A stretch of 64,000 nucleotides of DNA from Cellulomonas phragmiteti. Lineage in GTDB: Bacteria > Actinomycetota > Actinomycetes > Actinomycetales > Cellulomonadaceae. The stretch spans positions 248,001-312,000 of the forward strand of contig NZ_BONP01000001.1 in assembly GCF_016862775.1 (NCBI RefSeq), written 5' to 3'. The notes beneath the pieces are model-generated. The model saw only the letters and a program-made list of their open reading frames with translations, did not search any database and had not been told where the DNA came from. This document shows positions 20,105 through 31,270 of the stretch, one piece after another (positions within the stretch are counted from its first letter, which is position 1; each line of letters begins with the position of its first letter). The translations under genes and the position numbers were made by a program.

Positions 20105-20110
20105 CAGACT
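20105..20110 (+). promoter_or_regulatory. Putative leaderless -10 for the gene at 20117
   Basis: CAGACT (nAnnnT) ends six bases before the GTG. It is weaker than the TAnnnT examples nearby. Confidence 0.35.
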
Positions 20111-20116
20111 GGCACG

Positions 20117-20689
20117 GTGACCGAGCCCTCCTGCGCCGACCTCGCCGACCGCTTCGATGCCTACGGCCCGGCGACGGCGACGCCCGGGCACCTGCGCGCC
20201 CTGACCGGCGCCGACCTCGAGGCTCGCGGCCGGGCGGTGCGGCACCTGTGGTCGGCGGTCCTGCACCAGGGGACGCCGGCCACGGTCACGCCTGGAGCCG
20301 TCCGGTACCTGCTCGCGGTGCTGCCCGACCTGTGGGTCGACCGGGCGACCGCGCTCGAGGTGCTCGCTCTGCTCGAGCTGGTCGCGCGGGAGGGGACCGT
20401 GCCGCACGAGCCGCGCTCCGCCCTGGAGGCGTCGGTGGCCGCCCACCCCGACGCCGAGGACGTGCTGCGTGCCTTGACCGCGGCGGGGCGGGAGGACGAC
20501 TTCTACGACTCGCCGGAGCTCACGGGCGCCCTGCTGGCCCGGGCGGCGCTGGGGTGCCGCGACGTGCAGGCCGACGTGGTCATGGCGCTCGACGCGCTGC
20601 CGGCGGTGGCGGACGAGCGCGAGGAGGCGGTCCGGCGGGCGAGGGCCGCGGCTGCTCGGGTGGTCGGCGCGTCACGCGGCGACGGCTGA
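20117..20689 (+). CDS. Hypothetical helical protein
   Basis: This 190-residue protein has no family I recognise. It is mostly amphipathic helix, with repeated Leu/Ala-rich stretches such as TPGAVRYLLAVLPDLWVD and TALEVLALLELVAREG, reminiscent of HEAT-like repeats. No signal peptide or membrane segment is visible. Translation from GTG 20117 is supported by a -10-like CAGACT six bases upstream. The neighbours (GNAT enzyme, azlCD) give no clear functional link. Confidence 0.7.
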   Translation: MTEPSCADLADRFDAYGPATATPGHLRALTGADLEARGRAVRHLWSAVLHQGTPATVTPGAVRYLLAVLPDLWVDRATALEVLALLELVAREGTVPHEPRSALEASVAAHPDAEDVLRALTAAGREDDFYDSPELTGALLARAALGCRDVQADVVMALDALPAVADEREEAVRRARAAAARVVGASRGDG

Positions 20690-20708
20690 CACCCGAGGTC
20701 CGGCGCGG

Positions 20709-21023
20709 TCAGGGCATCCCGAGCAGCCGCAGGCCGGCGGCCGTGGCCGCGGCCAGGACGACGACCACGACGAACGGCGCCCGCAGCGCCAGCGCCACGG
20801 CCGCGACGGCCAGCGCGGGCAGGCGCGCGTCGAGGACGACCTGGCCGCTGCTCGTCGCGGTCTGCACCGCGACGAGTGCGGACAGCAGCGCGACGGTGAC
20901 GAGCGCGGCGACCCGGGCCACCCGGGGCCGCGCGAGCCAGTGCTCGGGCAGCACGTGCCCCGCGAGCTTGATGGCGAGGCAGGCCAGCCCGGCGAGCAGG
21001 ACCGCACCCCACAGGGCCGTCAT
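20709..21023 (-). CDS. azlD: AzlD family branched-chain amino acid exporter subunit
   Basis: The 104-residue protein has three or four hydrophobic segments and is the small partner of AzlC. It starts MTALWGAVLLAGLACLAIKL and has the typical length. The ATG at 21023 overlaps the azlC stop (ATGA), the usual azlC-azlD coupling. The pair is expected to export branched-chain or related amino acids; the substrate is inferred from family. A longer frame exists upstream but only as a shadow of azlC. Confidence 0.85.
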   Translation of the reverse strand: MTALWGAVLLAGLACLAIKLAGHVLPEHWLARPRVARVAALVTVALLSALVAVQTATSSGQVVLDARLPALAVAAVALALRAPFVVVVVLAAATAAGLRLLGMP

Positions 21024-21730
21024 GCCGGCACCTCGGGCGCGGGCCGGGGCGGGACCGCGACGCCGACGACGACCGCGACGCACGCCGCCAGCAGCACCGG
21101 GATCCCGGCGGGCAGGACCGGCGTGGTGACCAGTGCGACCACGACGGCCGCCGCGGCCACGCCCTGCGCCGCACGTCCGGCCAGGCGGGGCCAGACGAGG
21201 GCGAGGAACGCGGCCGCCGCGGCCGCGTCGAGGCCGTAGGCACGCGGGTCGCCCAGGCGGTCACCGGCCAGCGCGCCCAGCAGCGTGAACGCGTTCCACA
21301 GCACGAGGACGCCGACGCCCGTCCACCAGAACCCGACGCGGGCGGCGGCCCGGGTGGGCTGCGCGGTCGCGACCGCGGTGGACTCGTCGATCGTGACGTG
21401 GGCGGCCGGGCCACGCCAGCGCCACGGCAGGTCCAGCAGCGGCGTGAGCTGCGCGCCGTACAACCCGTTGCGCGCGCCGAGCAGCGCGGCGGACGCGACG
21501 GCCGCCCCCGCGGCGCCGCCGGCGCCGATCACGCCGATGAACGCGAACTGCGACCCTCCGGAGAACATCAGCAGGCTCAGCGCCATCGTCTGGGGGACCG
21601 TCAGCCCGGCGGCGACCGACAGCGCGCCGAACGACACGCCGTACAGGCCCGTGGCCACGGACACCGAGACCGCCTGCCGGCGAGCGGCGGTGGCGGGGTC
21701 GTGCGGCGTCACGGCGTCACTGTCGCACAC
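21020..21730 (-). CDS. azlC: AzlC family branched-chain amino acid exporter
   Basis: The 236-residue membrane protein carries the AzlC signature ATGLYGVSFGALSVAAGL and LMFSGGSQFAFIGV, then ALLGARNGLYGAQLTP, with about six or seven hydrophobic segments. It works with AzlD as an exporter. The start is uncertain between GTG 21730 and GTG 21712, neither with a strong ribosome site. It lies 49 bases after the dehydrogenase gene on the same strand and may share its transcript. Confidence 0.9.
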   Translation of the reverse strand: MCDSDAVTPHDPATAARRQAVSVSVATGLYGVSFGALSVAAGLTVPQTMALSLLMFSGGSQFAFIGVIGAGGAAGAAVASAALLGARNGLYGAQLTPLLDLPWRWRGPAAHVTIDESTAVATAQPTRAAARVGFWWTGVGVLVLWNAFTLLGALAGDRLGDPRAYGLDAAAAAAFLALVWPRLAGRAAQGVAAAAVVVALVTTPVLPAGIPVLLAACVAVVVGVAVPPRPAPEVPA

Positions 21731-21779
21731 GCACCCGGGCTCGACGCCCCCGCGGTGCGGCCCGTGCCACGGGCTGCCC

Positions 21780-23249
21780 TCAGAGCGCGACGTACACGGG
21801 CTCGAGGTACTCCTCGAGCCCCAGCTCCCCGCCCTCGCGTCCCAGCCCGGACGTCTTGAGGCCGCCGAACGGCGCGCTCGCGTCGGACACCATGCCGCGG
21901 TTGATGCCGATCATGCCGGCCTCGAGCTCCTCGGCCAGCCGCATCACCCGGCCCACGTCCCGCGTGTACGCGTAGGAGACCAGGCCGAACGGGGTGCCGT
22001 TGGCCAGCCGCAGCGCCTCGTCCTCGTCGTCGAAGGTCACGACGGGTGCCACGGGCCCGAACGTCTCCTCGGTGACGACCCGGGCGTCGGGGGACACCTC
22101 CGTCAGGACGGTCGGCCGGAAGAAGTACCCGTCGCGGTCGGGCGCGTCGCCGCCCGTGCGGACGCGCGCGCCACCGTCGGTCGCCTGCGCGACGACCTCG
22201 GCCACGCGCTCGACCGCCGAGCGCTGGATGAGGGGGCCGACCGTGACGCCGTCGTCGGCCCCGTGACCCAGCACGAGGTCGGCGAACGCCGTGGTCAGCC
22301 GCCGGGCGAACTCGTCGGCGACCGACGCGTGCACGAGGAACCGGTTGGCAGCGACGCACGTCTGGCCGGAGTTGCGCATCTTCGCCTGCACCGCGCCCTC
22401 GACCGCGGCATCGAGGTCGGCGTCCTCGAAGACGAGGAACGGCGCGTTGCCGCCGAGCTCCATCGACGTGCGCAGGACCGAGGGGGCGGCTGCCGCCAGG
22501 AGCGTCGCACCGACCTCGGTCGACCCCGTGAACGACAGCTTGCGCAGGCGCGGGTCGGCCAGCAGCGGCTCGCTGACGCGCCGCGCGGACGACGTCGGCA
22601 CGACGTTGACCACCCCCGTCGGCAGGTCGCGCGCGGCGAGCTCCGCGCGGATGATCTCGGCGACGTACAGCGTGGTCAGCGGCGTCAGCTGCGCGGGCTT
22701 GACGACGCACGTGCACCCCGCCGCCAGCGCGGGGGCCACCTTGCGGGCGATCATCGCGACCGGGAAGTTCCACGGGGAGATGAGCAGCGCCGGCCCCACC
22801 GGGCGCCGCAGCACCAGCTGGTGGTGCGTGCCGGCCGGAGCGCGCCGTGCGAGGCCGTCGACCCGCACGGCCTGCTCCCCGTACCAGCGGACGTACTCGG
22901 CGGCGTAGGCCACCTCGGCCCGTGCCTCGGCGAGCGGCTTGCCGCCCTCGGCGGTGACGAGCGCCGCGATGTCCTGCGCCCGCGCCCTCATCGCCTCGTC
23001 GACGGCGCGCAGCAGGTCCGCCCGGACGCGTGGCGACGTCCGACGCCAGGGACCGGCCGCGTCGGCCGCGGCGTCGAGCGCCTCGCGGGCGTCGTCCTCG
23101 TCGCCGTCGGCGACCTCGACGAGCGTGCGCGCGGTGCCCGGGTCCTCGACCTCGAACGTCGCGCCCGAGCGTGCGGGACGCCAGCGCCCGTCGACGAGCA
23201 CGCCCGTGGGCAGGTGGGCGGCGAGGGCGGGGGGCAGCGGGCGGCTCAT
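21780..23249 (-). CDS. gabD: NAD(P)-dependent succinate-semialdehyde dehydrogenase family enzyme
   Basis: An aldehyde dehydrogenase that oxidises succinate semialdehyde or a similar aldehyde. The 489-residue product has the NAD-binding segment [18 protein letters not shown] and SFTGSTEVG. The catalytic glutamate motif [18 protein letters not shown] and [11 protein letters not shown], with nucleophile Cys298, follow. The YxxA/R-rich opening and the [18 protein letters not shown] end match the SSADH group. Start ATG 23249 was chosen with an AGG nine bases upstream; ATG 23258 is the alternative. No GABA aminotransferase is adjacent, so the physiological substrate is open. Confidence 0.88.
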   Translation of the reverse strand: MSRPLPPALAAHLPTGVLVDGRWRPARSGATFEVEDPGTARTLVEVADGDEDDAREALDAAADAAGPWRRTSPRVRADLLRAVDEAMRARAQDIAALVTAEGGKPLAEARAEVAYAAEYVRWYGEQAVRVDGLARRAPAGTHHQLVLRRPVGPALLISPWNFPVAMIARKVAPALAAGCTCVVKPAQLTPLTTLYVAEIIRAELAARDLPTGVVNVVPTSSARRVSEPLLADPRLRKLSFTGSTEVGATLLAAAAPSVLRTSMELGGNAPFLVFEDADLDAAVEGAVQAKMRNSGQTCVAANRFLVHASVADEFARRLTTAFADLVLGHGADDGVTVGPLIQRSAVERVAEVVAQATDGGARVRTGGDAPDRDGYFFRPTVLTEVSPDARVVTEETFGPVAPVVTFDDEDEALRLANGTPFGLVSYAYTRDVGRVMRLAEELEAGMIGINRGMVSDASAPFGGLKTSGLGREGGELGLEEYLEPVYVAL

Positions 23250-23272
23250 GCGTGCCATCCTGCCGTCGCGCC

Positions 23273-23278
23273 TACGAT
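23273..23278 (+). promoter_or_regulatory. Putative leaderless thyA -10 element
   Basis: TACGAT ends six bases before the thyA ATG. Confidence 0.5.
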
Positions 23279-23284
23279 GTCGCC

Positions 23285-24121
23285 ATGACGCAGCCGGCAC
23301 CGGGATCGAGCGACCTCACGACCGACGTCCCGACGCCGTACGAGGACCTGCTGCGGCTCGTGCTGGCGACCGGGACACCCAAGGCGGACCGCACCGGGAC
23401 GGGCACCCGCTCGGTCTTCGGGCACCAGCTGCGCTACGACCTGCGCGCGGGGTTCCCGCTGGTCACGACGAAGCGCGTGTTCTTCCGTGGGGTCGCCGAG
23501 GAGCTCTTCTGGTTCCTGCGCGGGGAGTCCAACATCGCGTCGCTCGTTGACCGCGGCGTGCACATCTGGGACGAGTGGGCCGACGACGAGGGCGAGCTCG
23601 GTCCGGTCTACGGCGTGCAGTGGCGCTCGTGGCCGACGCCCGACGGCGGGCACGTCGACCAGCTCGCGCGGCTGCTCGACGAGCTGCGCCGCGACCCGGA
23701 CTCACGTCGCCACGTGGTCTCGGCGTGGAACGTGGCGGCGCTGGACGACATGGCGCTGGTCCCGTGCCACGCGTTCTTCCAGCTGTACGTCAGCGACGGA
23801 CGGCTCTCGCTGCAGGTGTACCAGCGCTCGGCCGACCTGTTCCTCGGGGTGCCGTTCAACCTCGCGTCGTACGCGCTGCTCACGCACATGATCGCGCAGC
23901 AGGTCGGCCTCGAGGTGGGCGACCTGGTGTGGACCGGTGGCGACTGCCACGTCTACGACAACCACGTGGAGCAGGTCCGCGAGCAGCTGTCACGCCGCCC
24001 GTACCCGTACCCGACGCTGCAGCTGCGCCAGGCGCCGTCCCTGTTCTCCTACACGTGGGACGACGTCGCCGTCGAGGGGTACCGGCACCACCCGACGATC
24101 GCCGCGCCCGTGGCGGTCTGA
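23285..24121 (+). CDS. thyA: Thymidylate synthase
   Basis: ThyA methylates dUMP to dTMP using methylenetetrahydrofolate. The 278-residue product has [19 protein letters not shown] and [12 protein letters not shown]. The nucleophile is in [13 protein letters not shown] (Cys161), and the dUMP-binding region is [20 protein letters not shown]. It is the classical ThyA, not the flavin-dependent ThyX found in many actinobacteria. The ATG is six bases after a TACGAT -10, so the message is probably leaderless. folA starts four bases after its stop; DHFR recycles the dihydrofolate ThyA makes. Confidence 0.97.
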   Translation: MTQPAPGSSDLTTDVPTPYEDLLRLVLATGTPKADRTGTGTRSVFGHQLRYDLRAGFPLVTTKRVFFRGVAEELFWFLRGESNIASLVDRGVHIWDEWADDEGELGPVYGVQWRSWPTPDGGHVDQLARLLDELRRDPDSRRHVVSAWNVAALDDMALVPCHAFFQLYVSDGRLSLQVYQRSADLFLGVPFNLASYALLTHMIAQQVGLEVGDLVWTGGDCHVYDNHVEQVREQLSRRPYPYPTLQLRQAPSLFSYTWDDVAVEGYRHHPTIAAPVAV

Positions 24122-24125
24122 CACG

Positions 24126-24608
24126 GTGATCGGCCTGGTCTGGGCGCAGACGCCCGACGGCGTGATCGGCGATGCCGGCACCATCCCGTGGCACGTGCCC
24201 GAGGACCTGGCGCACTTCCGCGAGCTGACGACCGGCGGCACCGTCGTCATGGGGCGGGCGACGTGGCAGTCGCTGCCCGAGCGCTTCCGGCCGCTGCCGG
24301 GCCGGCGCAACGTGGTGCTGTCCCGCGACCCCGGGTTCCGTGCGCCGGGCGCCGAGGTCGTCCACGGCCTCGACGAGGCGCTGGCGGCGGACCACGACGT
24401 CTGGGTCATCGGTGGTGGCGCGGTGTACGCGGCCACGATCGACCACGCGGAACGCGTCGAGGTCACGGTCGTCGACCTCGACGTGCCCGGCGACACCCGG
24501 GCACCGGCGATCGGCGCCGGGTGGCGGCTCGCGTCGGGCGGCGAGGGCGCACCCTGGCGCGTCTCGCGCACCGGGACGCGGTACCGGTTCGACTCCTGGC
24601 GCCGCTGA
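24126..24608 (+). CDS. folA: Dihydrofolate reductase
   Basis: DHFR reduces dihydrofolate to tetrahydrofolate with NADPH. The 160-residue product begins MIGLVWAQTPDGVIG and contains IPWHVPEDLAHFRELT with the catalytic acid. VVMGRATWQSLP and VWVIGGGAVYA, the NADPH-binding loop, follow. GTG 24126 is four bases after thyA, giving a two-gene operon for thymidylate synthesis. Length and motif order are standard. Confidence 0.96.
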   Translation: MIGLVWAQTPDGVIGDAGTIPWHVPEDLAHFRELTTGGTVVMGRATWQSLPERFRPLPGRRNVVLSRDPGFRAPGAEVVHGLDEALAADHDVWVIGGGAVYAATIDHAERVEVTVVDLDVPGDTRAPAIGAGWRLASGGEGAPWRVSRTGTRYRFDSWRR

Positions 24609-24659
24609 GCAGGCCGTCGCGGAGGCGGAAGGCCCGGACGCGGACCACCCTCCGGGCGG

Positions 24660-24665
24660 TACCGT
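24660..24665 (+). promoter_or_regulatory. Putative leaderless dapA -10 element
   Basis: TACCGT ends six bases before ATG 24672. This favours that ATG over GTG 24666, which would abut the -10. Confidence 0.5.
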
Positions 24666-24671
24666 GTGGCC

Positions 24672-25601
24672 ATGTCTGCCGTGACGTCCGCCACCCACCC
24701 GTTCGGGTCGCTGCTCTCCGCCATGGTCACCCCGATGACCCGCGACGGCGCGGTCGACCTCGAGGCCACGGCACGGCTCGCCCGGCACCTCGTCGACGCC
24801 GGCCACGACGGCCTGGTCGTCAACGGCACCACCGGCGAGGCGCCCACGACGCACGCACCCGAGAAGGCCGAGATCGTGCGCGTCGTCGTCGAGGCGGTCG
24901 GCGACCGGGCCGTCGTCGTCGCGGGCGCCGGCTCGAACGACACCGCGCACGCCGTGCGCATGGCCGAGCAGGCCGCCGAGGCCGGGGCCCACGGGCTGCT
25001 CGTGGTGACGCCCTACTACTCGCGTCCGGCGCCCGACGGCATCGTCGCGCACGTCCACGCGGTCGCCGCCGCGACCGACCTGCCGATCATGCTCTACGAC
25101 GTCCCCGGCCGGGCGGGCGTCCGCCTGACGGCGGCGACGATCGACGCGCTCGCGGCGCACGACCGCGTCGTCGCCATGAAGGACGCGACGGGCGACGTCG
25201 TGGCCGCCGCGGAGTCGGTCGTCCGCACGGGCCTGGCCTGGTACAGCGGCGACGACGGGCTCGCGCTGGCCTTCCTCGCCCACGGTGCCGTCGGTCTCGT
25301 CGGGGTCGCGACGCAGGCCGCGCCCGAGGGCTTCGCCCGCCTGTTCGCCGCCTGGCGCGACGGCGACGCCGCGACCGCCCTCGACGTGTACCGCTCGCTG
25401 CTGCCCGTGGTGACGGCCCTCAACGGCGCCGGTTTCCAGGCGGCCGCCGCGAAGGCGGCGCTCGTCGAGCTCGGCGTCCTGGGCAGCAGCGCCATGCGCC
25501 TGCCCCTGGTCCCCTTCACCGACGACGAGGTCGCGGGTGTGCGCGCCGCCCTGGCCGCGGCCGGGCTGCTCGGCGTCGTCCCGGGTGCCGAGCGCGTGTG
25601 A
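24672..25601 (+). CDS. dapA: 4-hydroxy-tetrahydrodipicolinate synthase
   Basis: DapA condenses pyruvate with aspartate semialdehyde, the first committed step to lysine and diaminopimelate. The 309-residue TIM-barrel protein has VNGTTGEAPTTHAPEKAEI with the Thr-Thr proton relay. MLYDVPGRAGV supplies Tyr142, and VVAMKDATGD the Schiff-base Lys170. The chosen ATG lies six bases after TACCGT. The dapA-rnj order is conserved in actinobacteria. Confidence 0.97.
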   Translation: MSAVTSATHPFGSLLSAMVTPMTRDGAVDLEATARLARHLVDAGHDGLVVNGTTGEAPTTHAPEKAEIVRVVVEAVGDRAVVVAGAGSNDTAHAVRMAEQAAEAGAHGLLVVTPYYSRPAPDGIVAHVHAVAAATDLPIMLYDVPGRAGVRLTAATIDALAAHDRVVAMKDATGDVVAAAESVVRTGLAWYSGDDGLALAFLAHGAVGLVGVATQAAPEGFARLFAAWRDGDAATALDVYRSLLPVVTALNGAGFQAAAAKAALVELGVLGSSAMRLPLVPFTDDEVAGVRAALAAAGLLGVVPGAERV

Positions 25602-25635
25602 CGCCGCGGGCACCCACCGATCCCTCAGGAGCTCC

Positions 25636-27321
25636 ATGAGTCACCCGCACCCCGATCTGACGCTGCCCCCGCCGCTGCAGGACGGAGCCCTGCGGATCGT
25701 CCCGCTGGGCGGGCTGGGCGAGGTCGGCCGGAACATGGCCGTCCTCGAGCACGCGGGTCGTCTGCTGGTCATCGACTGCGGGGTGCTCTTCCCCGAGGAC
25801 CACCAGCCGGGCGTCGACCTGATCCTCCCGGACTTCGCCTACATCGCCGACCGCCTCGACGACATCGACGCGATCGTGCTCACGCACGGCCACGAGGACC
25901 ACATCGGCGCGGTCCCGTACCTGCTGCGCCTGCGGCGCGACATCCCGCTCGTCGGCTCGCAGCTGACCCTGGCGTTCGTCGAGGCCAAGCTCAAGGAGCA
26001 CCGGATCGCCCCCACCACCCTGACGGTGCGCGAGGGGCAGGTCGAGCAGCTCGGTGCCTTCGAGTGCGAGTTCGTCGCGGTCAACCACTCCATCCCGGAC
26101 GCGCTCGCGGTCGCCGTCCGCACGGCCGCCGGCACGGTCCTGCACACCGGCGACTTCAAGATGGACCAGCTCCCGCTCGACGGCCGCATCACGGACCTGC
26201 GGGCGTTCGCGCGGCTCGGTGAGCGGGGCGTCGACCTGTTCATGGTGGACTCCACGAACGCCGAGGTCCCGGGGTTCGTGACCCCCGAGCGGGAGATCGG
26301 CCCCGTGCTCGACCAGGTGGTCGCGGAGTCGACGGGGCGGGTCGTGGTGGCCTCGTTCGCCTCGCACGTGCACCGCGTCCAGCAGGTCATCGACGCCGCG
26401 GTCGCCAACGAGCGCAAGGTCGCGCTGGTCGGCCGGTCGATGGTCCGCAACATGGGCATCGCGGCCGAGCTCGGGTACCTGCGCGTGCCCGACGGGGTGC
26501 TCGTGGACCTCAAGCAGCTGGAGAGCATGCCCGACGACCGGGTGGTGCTCATGTGCACCGGCTCGCAGGGGGAGCCGATGGCGGCGCTGTCGCGCATCGC
26601 GAACGGCGACCACAAGGTCGCCGTCGGACCGGGGGACACGGTCGTGCTCGCGTCCAGCCTGATCCCCGGCAACGAGAACGCGGTCTTCCGGGTCATCAAC
26701 GGCCTCATGCGGCTGGGCGCGCGGGTCGTGCACTCCGGCAACGCGAAGGTCCACGTGTCCGGGCACGCCAGCGCCGGTGAGCTGCTCTACTGCTACAACA
26801 TCCTGCGTCCGCGCAACGTCATGCCCGTCCACGGGGAGGTCCGTCACCTCGTGGCGAACGCGGCGCTCGCGGTCCGGACCGGTGTGCCGGCGGACCGCGT
26901 CGTCCTGGCGGAGGACGGGGTCGTCGTCGACCTCGTCGACGGGCAGGCCCGGGTGGTCGGCGCCGTGCCCTGCGGGTACGTGTACGTGGACGGGTCGAGC
27001 GTCGGGGAGCTGACGGAGGCCGAGCTCAAGGACCGCCGGATCCTGGGGGACGAGGGCTTCGTGTCGATCTTCGCGGTCGTGTCCTCGGGCGACGGCAAGG
27101 TGCTCGCCGGCCCGCAGATCCACGCGCGCGGCGTCGCGGAGCAGGACGACGTCTTCGACGAGATCCTGCCGGTGCTGACCGCTGCCCTGGAGGACGCGGC
27201 GCGCACGGGCACGAGCGACACCCACCAGCTCCAGCAGGTGATGCGCCGCGTCGTGGGCCGCTGGGTGTCGAGCAGGCTGCGACGCCGCCCGATGATCATC
27301 CCCGTGGTCGTGGAGGCCTGA
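25636..27321 (+). CDS. rnj: Ribonuclease J
   Basis: RNase J has endonuclease and 5-prime exonuclease activities in rRNA maturation and mRNA decay. The 561-residue metallo-beta-lactamase/beta-CASP protein starts with IVPLGGLGEVGRNMAVLE. Its zinc motif is LTHGHEDHIGAVPYL (His84 first), followed by HTGDFKMD, VDSTNAEVPGF and the CASP segment VLMCTGSQGEPMAALSRIA. HVSGHA and MPVHGEVRHL complete the core. The ATG follows AGGAG. A second decay nuclease, RNase Y, is encoded 20 kb away. Confidence 0.97.
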   Translation: MSHPHPDLTLPPPLQDGALRIVPLGGLGEVGRNMAVLEHAGRLLVIDCGVLFPEDHQPGVDLILPDFAYIADRLDDIDAIVLTHGHEDHIGAVPYLLRLRRDIPLVGSQLTLAFVEAKLKEHRIAPTTLTVREGQVEQLGAFECEFVAVNHSIPDALAVAVRTAAGTVLHTGDFKMDQLPLDGRITDLRAFARLGERGVDLFMVDSTNAEVPGFVTPEREIGPVLDQVVAESTGRVVVASFASHVHRVQQVIDAAVANERKVALVGRSMVRNMGIAAELGYLRVPDGVLVDLKQLESMPDDRVVLMCTGSQGEPMAALSRIANGDHKVAVGPGDTVVLASSLIPGNENAVFRVINGLMRLGARVVHSGNAKVHVSGHASAGELLYCYNILRPRNVMPVHGEVRHLVANAALAVRTGVPADRVVLAEDGVVVDLVDGQARVVGAVPCGYVYVDGSSVGELTEAELKDRRILGDEGFVSIFAVVSSGDGKVLAGPQIHARGVAEQDDVFDEILPVLTAALEDAARTGTSDTHQLQQVMRRVVGRWVSSRLRRRPMIIPVVVEA

Positions 27322-27327
27322 ACCGGA

Positions 27328-27351
27328 GCGCGCCGGACGGTGCGGGCGCGC
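27328..27351. terminator. Hairpin between convergent rnj and winged-helix gene
   Basis: GCGCGCC and GGCGCGC form a 7-bp stem with a 10-base loop in the 32-base gap. It could terminate transcription from both sides. Confidence 0.45.
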
Positions 27352-27353
27352 CG

Positions 27354-28514
27354 TCAGGGTGTGCGCAGTCCACGGAACTCCGCGAGCCGTGCGTGCTGGG
27401 CGTCGACCTGGGCGCGCAGCGTGGCGTCCCACCGCGTCCAGGGTGTGACGTCGAGCGCCAGCACCCCGCTGCGCGTGCGCGGTCGCCACGTGCCGACGAT
27501 CTCGCCGTCGCGGAGCACCGCCCCGGGCCGGCCGAGCACGGGCCACAGCGAGCGGCGTGCGGCGGCGTCGGGCACGAGCAGCTCGCGGTCGCGCGCCTGG
27601 ACGAACAGGTCGTAGGTGCCCAGCAGGCGGACCGGCGGCCGGTCGGACGGGTGCGCCGCGGCGCGCAGGGCGTCCACGTCCTCGTCGAGCACCTGGGCCG
27701 GGACGCCGTCGACGGTGACGTCCGTGACGTCCGACGGCCACCGGGACGTGACCTCGCGGACGGGGGCGTCGAGGTAGCCGGCGACGGCGGCGGGCGTGGT
27801 GGGCCCGAGCAGGTGCAGCGCCGACCGGACGACGTCGAGCGGTGCTCCCGGCGCGGCGGGCTCGGTGCGGCCCACCTGGGTGGACGGCCAGCGGGGGATG
27901 CGTCGCAGCACCGGGGGTGAGGTCGCCGCCTCGAGCTCGAGGCCGGCGTGCAGCGCCGCGAGCCGGAAGGTCTGCTCGTACATGTGGGTCGCACCGCAGG
28001 GTCGGCAGGCGCGCAGGTAGGCGTCGGGCATGGCCGCGGTCAGCGCTGCCGACACCTCACCCTTGACCGTCGGGCGCACGACGATCTCGCGCATCGCTCG
28101 TGCCACGGCGGCCAGGGCCTGGGTGGGGGCGATGCCGGCGGCCCGCAGCGGGCGTGCCGCGTCGAAGATGCGCCGTGCGGCGTCGGCGTCGGACCAGGGA
28201 CGCAGGGCGCGCTCGACGTCGCGCAGGTCCGCGCGGCGGTAGGCGTGCGGCGCCCCCCGCAGCGTCCAGGCCAGGGCGAGGGTCGCGGGTCGGTCGGAGG
28301 CGACGACGGACGCACCGCGGTTGGCGAGCGCCCAGAGGGCGCCGTCGGTCCCGGTGTCCTGGACGCCGGCGTCGAGCACGGCGCTGTCGGTGACGTCGGT
28401 CACCGTCCCCGGGGCGCGATCGAGCTGCTGGGCCCGGGCGCGGTGCCGCAGGGCGGTGACGCGGTCGACCGCGATCGACGCGGTCGCCGTCCTCGGGTGG
28501 TCCATGCCCCGCAT
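27354..28514 (-). CDS. Winged-helix DNA-binding domain protein (HTH_42/YcaQ-like)
   Basis: The 386-residue product resembles the actinobacterial winged-helix proteins of the HTH_42 family, whose relatives include crosslink-repair glycosylases. Visible features are TVTDVTDSAVLDAGVQDTG, GPTTPAAVAGYLDAPVREVT (helix-turn-helix-like), and the C-terminal ARDRELLVPDAAARRSLWPV and GEIVGTWRPRTRSGVLAL. I would not assign glycosylase activity without testing. ATG 28514 is preferred because AGGTGGG lies seven bases upstream; ATG 28505 is the alternative. It is divergent from ftsK across a perfect inverted repeat. Confidence 0.8.
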   Translation of the reverse strand: MRGMDHPRTATASIAVDRVTALRHRARAQQLDRAPGTVTDVTDSAVLDAGVQDTGTDGALWALANRGASVVASDRPATLALAWTLRGAPHAYRRADLRDVERALRPWSDADAARRIFDAARPLRAAGIAPTQALAAVARAMREIVVRPTVKGEVSAALTAAMPDAYLRACRPCGATHMYEQTFRLAALHAGLELEAATSPPVLRRIPRWPSTQVGRTEPAAPGAPLDVVRSALHLLGPTTPAAVAGYLDAPVREVTSRWPSDVTDVTVDGVPAQVLDEDVDALRAAAHPSDRPPVRLLGTYDLFVQARDRELLVPDAAARRSLWPVLGRPGAVLRDGEIVGTWRPRTRSGVLALDVTPWTRWDATLRAQVDAQHARLAEFRGLRTP

Positions 28515-28562
28515 CGTGGCACCCACCTGCGACACCCGGGGCCGGCCGCTGGCCGGGTCGGC

Positions 28563-28590
28563 TCCGTGTCGCTCCGGAGAGCGACACGGA
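28563..28590. promoter_or_regulatory. Perfect inverted repeat between winged-helix gene and ftsK
   Basis: An 11-base perfect repeat (TCCGTGTCGCT and AGCGACACGGA) flanks CCGGAG in the 123-base gap between divergent genes. A terminator is unlikely here, so it may be an operator. No known regulator consensus is matched. Confidence 0.5.
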
Positions 28591-28624
28591 CACGCACCAG
28601 CGACGTCCCGGGCCGTGGCGACGC

Positions 28625-28630
28625 TACCGT
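28625..28630 (+). promoter_or_regulatory. Putative ftsK -10 element
   Basis: TACCGT ends seven bases before the ftsK ATG, and the intervening GAGGACC could act only in a longer transcript. Confidence 0.45.
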
Positions 28631-28637
28631 GAGGACC

Positions 28638-31259
<2,622 letters not shown>

Positions 31260-31270
31260 GCGGCCGCGGA

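Noticed and set aside
19523-23249. A horizontally acquired island around the GNAT, azlCD and dehydrogenase genes.
   Set aside because: Base composition and codon use look like the rest of the window and there are no mobile elements or direct repeats.
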